Source: Actinoplanes teichomyceticus ATCC 31121 (lineage in GTDB: Bacteria > Actinomycetota > Actinomycetes > Mycobacteriales > Micromonosporaceae). Taken from it: a stretch of 64,000 bases of DNA. This document shows, piece after piece, positions 24,167 through 32,500 of this stretch; the stretch's first letter is position 1, and every line of letters begins with the position of its first letter. The stretch is taken from contig NZ_CP023865.1 of the NCBI RefSeq assembly GCF_003711105.1, forward strand, positions 2,144,001 to 2,208,000, in the 5' to 3' direction. The position numbers were made by a program, and so were the translations under genes. The notes beneath the pieces are model-generated. The model did not search any database, had not been told where the DNA came from, and worked only from the letters and a program-made list of their open reading frames with translations.

Positions 24167-26374
24167 ATGGTCGAGGTGGCCCGGACCGCGTACCGCACCT
24201 GTCCGCTCTGCGAAGCCGCCTGCGGGCTCGAACTGACCGTCACCGGCGACTCGGTGACCGCCGCCCGCGGCGACCGGGAGCACGTCTTCAGCCACGGGTT
24301 CATCTGCCCGAAGGGCGCCACCTTCGGCCGGCTCGCCGACGACCCGGACCGGCTGCGCCGGCCGTTGATCCGCCGGGACGGGCGGCACCGGGAGGCCACC
24401 TGGGACGAGGCGTTCGCGGCGGTCGAGGCCGGCCTGCGGCCGGTCGTCGAGACGTACGGGCCGCAGGCCGTCGCGGCCTACCTGGGCAACCCGAACGTGC
24501 ACACGATGGCCGGCGGCCTCTACGTCACGCCGCTGCTCAAAGCCCTCGGCACCCGCAACGTGTTCACCGCCAGCACCGTCGACCAGATGCCCAAGCACGT
24601 CTCCTGCGGGTACCTCTTCGGCAGCCCCCTGGCCATCCCGGTGCCCGACCTGGACCGCACCGACCTGCTGCTGGTGCTCGGCGCCAACCCGTGGGAGTCC
24701 AACGGCAGCCTGGCCACCGCCGCCGACTTCCCGGGACGGCTGCGGGCGATCCAGGCGCGCGGCGGCCGGTTCGTGGTCGTCGACCCGCGCCGCACCCGGA
24801 CCGCCGAGCACGCCGACGAGCACGTGTTCATCCGGCCGGGCACGGACGCGTTCCTGCTGTTCGGCATCGTGCACACGCTGCTGGCGGAGGAGCTGGCGAA
24901 TCTCGGGCGGCTCACGCCGTACGTCGTCGGGCTGGACGAGGTGCGCGGCCTGGCCGCGGCGTTCCCGCCGGAGCGCGTCGCCGCGGCCTGCGACATCCCG
25001 GCGGAGCGGATCCGCGGCCTGGCCCGCGAGCTCGCCGCCGCGCCGACCGCCGCGGTCTACGGCCGGATCGGCACGTGCACCGTCGAGTTCGGCACCCTGA
25101 CCAGCTGGCTGGTCGACGTGATCAACGTGCTCACCGGCAACCTGGACCGGCCCGGCGGGGTGATGTTCCCGCTCGCCGCCCACCTGCGGCCGCACCCGGC
25201 GCCGGGTGGCCGCGGGTTCACCACCGGGCGCTGGCGCAGCCGGGTGCGCGGGCTGCCCGAGGTCAAGGGCGAGCTGCCGGTCGCCACCCTGGCCGACGAG
25301 ATCGAGACGCCGGGGGAGGGGCAGGTCCGGGCGTTCCTGACGGTGGCCGGGAACCCGGTGCTGTCCGCCCCGAACAGCGGCCGTCTCGACCGCGCCCTGG
25401 CCGGCCTCGACTTCATGGTCAGCGTCGATCCCTATCTGAACGAGACGACCCGGCACGCCGACGTGATCCTGCCGCCGCTCGACGCGACCCGGAAGGGGCA
25501 CTACGACTTCTCGTTCCTGAGCCTGGCGGTGCGCAACTTCGCGGCGTACTCACCGCCGGTGCTGCCGCCCGACCCGGGTGGCATGGACGAGGTCGACATC
25601 CTGGCCCGGCTGATCCTGATCGCCACCGGCCGGGGGGCCGGCGCGGACCCGGCCGTCGTGCACGAGCACCTGCTGCACGAGGCGCTGCGCCGAGCCGTCG
25701 GGGACCGTGCCGCCGAGCTGCGGGACCGGGTCAGCGGCGCCGGCCCGGCCGAGCGGCTGCTGGACGTGGCGCTGCGGACCGGGGCGTACGGTGACGGCTT
25801 CGGCGCCGTGCCGGACGGCCTGTCCCTGGACCGCCTCCTCGCCGCCCCGCACGGGATCGACCTCGGCCCGCTGCGGCCGCGCATCCCGGAGGTGCTGCGC
25901 ACCCCGAGCGGGCGGATCGAGCTGTGCGCGCCGGCCCTGGCCGACGAGGCCGGGCGGCTGCGCGCCGCGCTGGACCGGCCGCGCCCCGGTCTGGTGCTGA
26001 TCGGCCGCCGCCACCTGCGCTCCAACAACAGCTGGATGCACAACGAGCCGGCCCTGGTGAAGGGCCGCGACCGCTGCACCCTGCAGGTCCACCCGGACGA
26101 CGCGGACCGCCTGACCCTCAGCGACGGTCTGCCGGCCGTGGTGACCGCGCGGGCCGGCACGGTGGTGGCGCCGGTCGAGGTGACCGACCGGGTGATGCCC
26201 GGGGTGGTCAGCCTGCCGCACGGCTGGGGGCACGACCTGCCCGGCGTGCGGCTGGCGGTGGCGGCCGCCCACCCCGGCGTCAACTCCAACATCCTGACCG
26301 ATGAGCTGGTGATCGATCCGCTGTCCGGCAACGCCGTGTTGAACGGAATCCCGGTGGAGGTCAAGCCCGCCTGA
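24167..26374 (+). CDS. Molybdopterin oxidoreductase with [4Fe-4S] cluster
   Basis: The protein has 735 residues. The N-terminal cluster ligands are Cys12, Cys15, Cys19 and Cys47 (CPLCEAAC and CPKG). Cofactor-binding segments follow, such as LLLVLGANPWESNGS, and the C-terminal dinucleotide-binding domain contains LRSNNSWMHNEPALVKG and VNSNILTDE. This is the DMSO reductase superfamily, close to the FdhA/NasA-like soluble oxidoreductases of actinomycetes. It is cytoplasmic, since no Tat signal is present. No partner electron-transfer subunit is adjacent. The substrate (formate, nitrate or other) cannot be fixed. Confidence 0.85.
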   Translation: MVEVARTAYRTCPLCEAACGLELTVTGDSVTAARGDREHVFSHGFICPKGATFGRLADDPDRLRRPLIRRDGRHREATWDEAFAAVEAGLRPVVETYGPQAVAAYLGNPNVHTMAGGLYVTPLLKALGTRNVFTASTVDQMPKHVSCGYLFGSPLAIPVPDLDRTDLLLVLGANPWESNGSLATAADFPGRLRAIQARGGRFVVVDPRRTRTAEHADEHVFIRPGTDAFLLFGIVHTLLAEELANLGRLTPYVVGLDEVRGLAAAFPPERVAAACDIPAERIRGLARELAAAPTAAVYGRIGTCTVEFGTLTSWLVDVINVLTGNLDRPGGVMFPLAAHLRPHPAPGGRGFTTGRWRSRVRGLPEVKGELPVATLADEIETPGEGQVRAFLTVAGNPVLSAPNSGRLDRALAGLDFMVSVDPYLNETTRHADVILPPLDATRKGHYDFSFLSLAVRNFAAYSPPVLPPDPGGMDEVDILARLILIATGRGAGADPAVVHEHLLHEALRRAVGDRAAELRDRVSGAGPAERLLDVALRTGAYGDGFGAVPDGLSLDRLLAAPHGIDLGPLRPRIPEVLRTPSGRIELCAPALADEAGRLRAALDRPRPGLVLIGRRHLRSNNSWMHNEPALVKGRDRCTLQVHPDDADRLTLSDGLPAVVTARAGTVVAPVEVTDRVMPGVVSLPHGWGHDLPGVRLAVAAAHPGVNSNILTDELVIDPLSGNAVLNGIPVEVKPA

Positions 26375-26417
26375 CGCGGCCGGCCCGTCGGCCGCCCGGG
26401 CGGGTGCGTGCCGCTTG

Positions 26418-26437
26418 CTATGCAACGAGTTGCATAG
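26418..26437. promoter_or_regulatory. PadR operator, perfect 9-bp inverted repeat
   Basis: The arms CTATGCAAC (26418-26426) and GTTGCATAG (26429-26437) flank GA, 13 nt before the PadR ATG at 26451. PadR regulators bind short AT-containing dyads with ATGC/GCAT-like half-sites and repress their own genes. Autoregulation of the PadR and acyl-CoA-dehydrogenase-like pair is therefore likely. Confidence 0.75.
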
Positions 26438-26450
26438 GATGATGCCGGAC

Positions 26451-26999
26451 ATGGCGCTGGAGCATGCGATCCTGGTCTCCCTGCTGGAGCAACCCGGGTC
26501 CGGATATGAGCTGGCCCGCCGGTTCGAGCGGTCCATCGGCCGCTTCTGGACCGCCACCCATCAGCAGATCTACCGCGTGCTGAAGCGGATGGAGACGGAC
26601 GGCTGGGTGACCGCCCGTGAGGTCGGGCAGGACGGGCGGCCGGACAAGCGGACCTTCTCGGTCTCGGCGGCCGGGCGTGCGGCGCTGACCGGGTGGTTGC
26701 ACGAGCCGGTGCAGCCCGAGGCGGTCCGCCACGACCTGGCGGTCAAGGTGCGCGGCGCGGCGTTCGACGACGCGGCCGGGCGGGCGGCGCTGATCGGCGA
26801 GGTGGAGCGCTACCGCGCGGAGCACGAGGAGCTGCTCGCCCGATACCTGGCCGGGGAGAAGCGCGACTTCCCCGACCCCGAGGCGTCGACCACCGGACAG
26901 CGGCTTCAGCACGTCGTGCTGCGCGGCGGCATCGCCTACGAGCGGATGCTGCTCGACTGGCTCGACGAGGTCCTGATCGAACTCCGGAAGGAAGCCTGA
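26451..26999 (+). CDS. PadR-family transcriptional regulator
   Basis: ATG at 26451 gives 182 residues. The N-terminal winged helix reads ILVSLLEQPGSGYELARRF, then QIYRVLKRMETDGWV and a KRTFSVSAAGRAAL wing, all typical of PadR. The C-terminal half is a helical dimerisation domain (Vir_act_alpha type). An upstream in-frame ATG would place the start inside the operator palindrome, so the later start is preferred. It is separated from the next gene by only 3 nt and probably controls it together with itself. The effector is unknown. Confidence 0.9.
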   Translation: MALEHAILVSLLEQPGSGYELARRFERSIGRFWTATHQQIYRVLKRMETDGWVTAREVGQDGRPDKRTFSVSAAGRAALTGWLHEPVQPEAVRHDLAVKVRGAAFDDAAGRAALIGEVERYRAEHEELLARYLAGEKRDFPDPEASTTGQRLQHVVLRGGIAYERMLLDWLDEVLIELRKEA

Positions 27000-27002
27000 A
27001 CG

Positions 27003-28685
27003 GTGCTGTTCAACCCGCACACCTACGACCCCGCGCACTTCGACCCCGAGACCCGCCGGCTGCTGCGCGCCACCATCGACTTCTTCGAGGAGCGGGGCAA
27101 GAAGGCGCTGATCGACAGCTACCTCCACCGCACCTGGTACGCCGACTTCCTGGACTTCGCCGCGAAGCAGGGGCTGTTCGCCACGTTCCTGACCCCGTCC
27201 GCCGACGCCGGCGGCAACCCGGACAAGCGCTGGGACACCGCCCGCAACGCGGCACTCAGCGAGATCCTCGGCTTCTACGGGCTGGACTACTGGTACACCT
27301 GGCAGGTCACCGTGCTCGGCCTGGGCCCGGTCTGGCAGAGCGCCAACGCGCAGGCCCGCGCGCACGCCGCCCGGCTGCTCGACGACGGGCACGTGATGGC
27401 GTTCGGGCTGTCCGAGCGCGGCCACGGCGCGGACATCTACGCCACCGACATGGTGCTGACCCCGGCCACGGACGGCGGCTTCACCGCGAACGGCGCCAAG
27501 TACTACATCGGCAACGGCAACGTCGCCGGTCTGGTGTCGGTGTTCGGCCGCACCCCGGACGGCTACGTGTTCTTCGCCGCCGACAGCCGGCACCCGGACT
27601 ACCACCTGATCAAGAACGTCGTGCACAAGCAGATGTACGTCAGCGCGTTCGAGCTGCGCGACCACCCGGTGCGGCCGGGCGACGTCCTGCACACCGGGCA
27701 GGCCGCCTTCGACGCCGCGCTGAACACGGTCAACGTCGGCAAGTTCAACCTGTGCACGGCCGCGATCGGCATCTGCGAGCACGCCATGTACGAGGCGGTC
27801 ACCCACGCGCACCGCCGGATCCTGTACGGCAAGCCGGTCACCGACTTCCCGCACGTGCGCCGGGAGCTGTCCGACGCGTACGTCCGCCTGGTCGCGATGA
27901 AGCTGTTCAGCGACCGCGCCGTCGACTACCTGCGCTGCGCCGGCCCGGACGACCGTCGCTACCTGCTGTTCAACCCGATGACCAAGATGAAGGTCACCAC
28001 CGAGGGCGAGCGGGTCATCGACCTGATGTGGGACGTGATCGCGGCCAAGGGCTTCGAGGCGGACACGTACTTCGACAAGGCGGCGATCGACATCCGCGGC
28101 CTGCCCAAGCTCGAAGGCACGGTGCACGTCAATCTGGCCCTGATCCTCAAGTTCATGCCGAACTACCTGCACCGGCCGGTCGACTGCCCGCCGGTGCCGA
28201 CCCGGCACGACCCGGCCGACGACGAGTTCCTGTTCCGGCAGGGCCCGGCGCGCGGGCTCGGCGCGATCCGGTTCCACGACTGGCGGATCGCCTACGACCG
28301 GTTCGCCGAGCTGCCGAACGTCGCGCGTTTCCGCACCCAGGCCGACGCGCTGTGCGAGCTGTCCCTCGATCCGGAGCAACACGCCGACCTGGACTTCCTG
28401 CTCTCCGTCGGGCAGCTGTTCGCGCTGGTCGTCTACGGCCAGCTGATCTGTGAGCAGGCCGAGCTGACCGGTCTCGACCGCTACCTGCTCGACGAGATCT
28501 TCGCGGTGCTGGTGCGCGACTTCGCCCAGTACGCTACCGAGCTGCACGGCAAGACCGCGACGACCGACGAGCAGGCGGACTGGGCGCGCGCCCAGGTGCT
28601 GCGCCCGGTGGCCGACGAGGCGCGGACGGCGGCCGTCTGGGAGCGGGTGCTGTCGCTGGTCGGGGCGTACGAGATGCGCCCGTGA
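27003..28685 (+). CDS. Acyl-CoA dehydrogenase/oxidase-like flavoprotein
   Basis: The start is GTG at 27003; 560 residues. The middle shows the flavin-binding acyl-CoA dehydrogenase pattern: MAFGLSERGHGADIYATD, then GAKYYIGNGNVAGLVSVFGR (cut as AKYYIGNGN and VSVFGR) and FNLCTAAIGICEHAMYEAV in the helical domain. It is longer than ordinary acyl-CoA dehydrogenases (about 380 residues), with extra N-terminal and C-terminal helical regions. No catalytic Glu could be assigned with certainty. It lies 3 nt behind the PadR gene and shares its operator. Substrate and true reaction are unknown. Confidence 0.8.
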   Translation: MLFNPHTYDPAHFDPETRRLLRATIDFFEERGKKALIDSYLHRTWYADFLDFAAKQGLFATFLTPSADAGGNPDKRWDTARNAALSEILGFYGLDYWYTWQVTVLGLGPVWQSANAQARAHAARLLDDGHVMAFGLSERGHGADIYATDMVLTPATDGGFTANGAKYYIGNGNVAGLVSVFGRTPDGYVFFAADSRHPDYHLIKNVVHKQMYVSAFELRDHPVRPGDVLHTGQAAFDAALNTVNVGKFNLCTAAIGICEHAMYEAVTHAHRRILYGKPVTDFPHVRRELSDAYVRLVAMKLFSDRAVDYLRCAGPDDRRYLLFNPMTKMKVTTEGERVIDLMWDVIAAKGFEADTYFDKAAIDIRGLPKLEGTVHVNLALILKFMPNYLHRPVDCPPVPTRHDPADDEFLFRQGPARGLGAIRFHDWRIAYDRFAELPNVARFRTQADALCELSLDPEQHADLDFLLSVGQLFALVVYGQLICEQAELTGLDRYLLDEIFAVLVRDFAQYATELHGKTATTDEQADWARAQVLRPVADEARTAAVWERVLSLVGAYEMRP

Positions 28686-28765
28686 CCGGGGAGCCCGGTG
28701 CCGCTGCCCGCCCCGGGTGGTGGCCTCCAGGCTCCCGCCTTGCCGGGGCCGGGCAGGATGGGCGG

Positions 28766-29443
28766 GTGATCGGATACCGGGCTGTCCTCCCGCTCGCCCT
28801 GCTGATGCTGCTCGCCGGGTGTGCGCGGCCGTCGTCGCCGTCCGCCACCGGGCCCTACCCGCCACCGGCGCCGTTCGGTCCCGTCTCCCGCTCACCGGCG
28901 CCGCCCGCGCCGCTCGCCTGCCCGCCGGAGGGGGTGCGGATGGAGACCGGCGCCGGCGACGCCGCGATGGGGCTGCGGGTGCTCGGCATCACGATGGTCA
29001 ACTGCGGTACGGCGACGTACCGGGTGCGGGGGTACCCGGCGGTCCGCGCACTCGACGAGGACCGTGCGGTGCTCGATGTCCGCATCCTGCACGGCGCCAA
29101 GGAGATCACCTCGTCGGTGCCGGCCGCGGAGCTCCCGCCACGACCCGTGGTGCTGCGTCCCGGGCAGCGCGCCGGCGCCGCGGTGATCTGGCGCAACACG
29201 TACGACGACATCCGGGAGCCACCGGTCAACCCGAGGTATCTGGAGGTCGCCCCGCTGGCCGGCCGCCCGGCACAGGTCATCGACCCGGACGGCGGCCTGG
29301 ACCTGGGCAGCACCGGCCGGATCGGGGTCGCCCCGTGGACGCTGCTGCCGGACACCCCGGCGGCCCCGGCGTCCCCGATGTACCCGCCGGTGCCCGACTT
29401 CCGGTCCTCCGAGCCGGTGGAGACCAGCGGCCCCCTGCCGTGA
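28766..29443 (+). CDS. Secreted lipoprotein, DUF4232-like
   Basis: GTG at 28766 is chosen because it gives a compact lipoprotein signal, VIGYRAVLPLALLMLLAGC, in which Cys19 is lipidated; 225 residues. A Pro/Ser-rich spacer (20-50) precedes a beta-rich domain containing LGITMVNCGTATYRVRGYP and VVLRPGQRAGAAVIW, a pattern of DUF4232 proteins. Function is unknown and there is no catalytic motif. A strong terminator follows. Confidence 0.75.
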   Translation: MIGYRAVLPLALLMLLAGCARPSSPSATGPYPPPAPFGPVSRSPAPPAPLACPPEGVRMETGAGDAAMGLRVLGITMVNCGTATYRVRGYPAVRALDEDRAVLDVRILHGAKEITSSVPAAELPPRPVVLRPGQRAGAAVIWRNTYDDIREPPVNPRYLEVAPLAGRPAQVIDPDGGLDLGSTGRIGVAPWTLLPDTPAAPASPMYPPVPDFRSSEPVETSGPLP

Positions 29444-29488
29444 CGCCGGTCCGGCCCGGACGCGGCCCGGTGCCGAACGTCCCGGCGA

Positions 29489-29531
29489 CGCGAGGGGGGA
29501 CCCCGGCCACCGGCCGGGGTCCCCCCTCGCG
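29489..29531. terminator. Bidirectional terminator, 20-bp perfect stem
   Basis: A stem of 20 perfect base pairs (29489-29508 with 29512-29531) closes a 3-nt ACC loop. It lies between the convergent lipoprotein gene and the carboxylase gene and ends 9 nt before the latter's stop codon. There is no T-tract, as is usual in actinomycetes. Confidence 0.9.
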
Positions 29532-29539
29532 TGGAACGA

Positions 29540-32500
29540 TCAGGCGGAGCGCGACGAGATCTCCGCGATGATCCGCGGCCGCAGCTCGGCGGCCGAGATC
29601 ACCGCGTCCACCGAGCCCACCTCGATGGCGCGCTGGATGCTGTGCACCCGGTCGAACTCGGCCGCCACCTCACCGAGCTTCTCGGCCCGCACCGCGGAGC
29701 GCAGCTCGTCCAGCTCGGCGGCGAGCGAGCTGCGGCCCGCCCCGGTGGCCGCCGAGGCCCGGGCCTCCAGCTCGCGCACCCGCGGGTCGGCCGCGGTCCG
29801 CGCGTTGACCTCCGCGGTGAAGACCACGGCCGCGGCCGGCGCCCCGCCGAGCACCGACGCGAACGAGCCTTCCAGGGCCAGCACCGTCATGTTCGGGTTG
29901 AGCGCCTTGGAGAACACCACGAACGCGCCACCGTGGTACCGGGAGATCACGCAGAAGACGATCGGGCCGCGGAAGTTCACGATGGCCCGGCCGATCTCCG
30001 CGCCGTACTCCAGCTGGAGCTTGCGCATCGACTCCGGAGAGCCGTCGAAGCCGGACAGGTTGGCCAGCACCACCAGCGGACGGTTGCCGCTGGCCGCGTT
30101 GATCGCCCGGGCCGCCTTCTTCGACGAGCGCGGGAACAGCGTGCCCGCGGTGTACGTGTCCGGCCCGTCGGTGGGCGGGAAGCCCCGCCGCGGCACCGAC
30201 CGCGACTCGATGCCGAGCAGGCACACCGGCCGGCCGCCCAGGTGCGCGTCCTGCACCACCGCGGTCTCCGCGTCCGCCATCCCGGCCCAGCGCTCCAGCA
30301 CCGGGTGGTCCTGGTCGGCCAGCGCGCGCATGACCGTGCGGATGTCGAACGGCTTCTTGCGGTCCGGGTTGGCCGTGGCCGAGAAGATCTCGCCGACGGT
30401 GGTGAAGTCGCTGCCCTCGATCGCGTGCGGGAAGTCCGAGATGTCCCGGTCGATCGGGTCGGTGGTCAGCGTCGGGCGCGGCCCGGCCTCGCCCGGCACC
30501 ACGTACGTGTGCTCGTAGTGCGCCATCAGCACGTCCCGGGCGGCCATCAGGTTCGGCGCCCAGTACTGCGCCTGCCCGTTCGGCCCCATCACCCGGTCGT
30601 AGCCGCCGATGCCGAAGTTGTCCTCGGCCGACACGCCACCGGAGAAGTCCAGCGACTGCTTGCCGGTCAGCACCATCGCCGAGTCCGGCGTCATCACCAG
30701 GATGCCCTTGGTGTGCATCAGCATCGTGGCTTCCGCGTTCCAGTACGGCTGGGCGCCCACGTTGATGCCCGCGACCACGATGTTGATCTCACCGCCGGCC
30801 TGGGTGAACTCGACGATGCGCTTCAGCGCGGCGGCCACCCAGTCCATGTTCTCGGTGCCCGAGGTCATCGAGATCCGGGCGCCGGACGACAGCGCGTACC
30901 ACTCCAGCGGCACCCGCATCCGCTCGGCCAGGTCCAGGGCCGCGATCACCCGGCGGCACTCCGGCTCGGACAGCGCGCCCAGCGACTTGGTCGGGTCGCC
31001 GAGCAGCACCACCCGGGAGATGCCCTCGGGGTGGCGGGACGTGACCGTGCGCACCACGCCGGCCACCAGCGCCGCCGAGTTGCTCCCCTTCGGGCGGTCG
31101 ACCGGCACGAGCGCGTGCCGCTCGTCCAGGTCGTACTCGGTGAACTCGCCGAGGAACTCGGTCAGCTCGTACGGGTAGACGGTGTTGCGGCTGCTGGCCC
31201 GCAGCACCTTCTGCCGGTACCCGTCCAGCGGCTCGACCGGCTCGTCGGTCGGCTCGCTGAGGATCAGCTCGGTGCCGCCGGTCGCGCTGAACGTGATCCG
31301 CACGTTCACCTTGACCAGCTCGCCGGTGGCCTCGTCACGCCGCCGCGCGATGAACAGGATCTCCTCCAGGCCGGCGCCGGCCGTGGTCGGCGACACCCGG
31401 CGGGCGATCATCTCCATCTCGTTGTACGTCAGGCCGAGCACCGGCCACACGTAGATGACGATCCGGTTGGTGTTGAACCGCTTGTCCCGCGACCGCCGCG
31501 CCTGTGCCCGCCGGATGCCGTCCAGGCAGGTGGCGATGGTGTCCTCGGTGGTCGGCAGGGCGACCAGCCGGCCGTCCTGCTCGCGCAGCTCGGTCAGGTC
31601 GCGGATCTGCGCGAACGCCACCAGCCGGTCGTCGGCCGGGTTCTCCCGGGCGACGCACTGGAACAGGTAGATCTCCTCGTCCGCGGACGGCAGCCGGGTC
31701 AGGTCGAACTTGCGCAGCCGCTCCAGCTGCATCCGCTGCGCGATGTACGGGTGCAGCCCCCGGATCAGCCGCTCCTCCTCCATCCCGGTGGTGGACGGCC
31801 GGAAGGTGAAGTGGTGGTGCATGACCGCGCCGCTGCGCCCGGCGACCGTCGTGGTCACCCGGCGGATCTGGGCGGGCAGCGGGTGCCGGCTGATCACCTC
31901 GTGCAGCGCGGTGGCCATCTCGTCGGAGTCGGCCGGCTGGCCCTCCCAGGCGAGGTAGATGTCGGCGTCGACCGTGCCGTCCTCGGTGGCCAGTCCGGCC
32001 AGTCCGGCCAGCGTGCCGCCCAGCCGGTCGAAGCTCTCCGCGGCCGAGACCAGCAGCGAGCCGGACTTCTCGGCGACCACGAAGGAGAAGTCGCCGGACG
32101 TGACGGTGCGCACCCCGGTCAGGCCCTTGTTGCCGTAGTAGCGGCGGGTCAGCACCTCGAGCAGCACCGAGTTGTCCACATTGTGCCGGAGCAGGCGCTG
32201 GCCGAGCAGCCGGACCAGCGGCTCGGTGCTGCGCACCATCTCGGCGATCCGGTCGGCGCGGTCGCTGGACTGCGGGAACTCGTCCAGGTGGCGCAGGTGC
32301 TTGCGGATCTCCGCGTACACCCGGGCCCGGTTGCGGCGCAGCAGCGGCTGGCCGAACCAGGTGAACACCACGCCGCGGGCCAGGTCGGCGATCGCCGGGA
32401 AACGTACCTGGGTGGCGGCGACCAGCCGTTCCAGGGCGAGACCGGCCGGCTCGTGCAGGGTGACGTCCGGTGGCGGCTCCTGCAGCCAGGCGCGCAGCAG

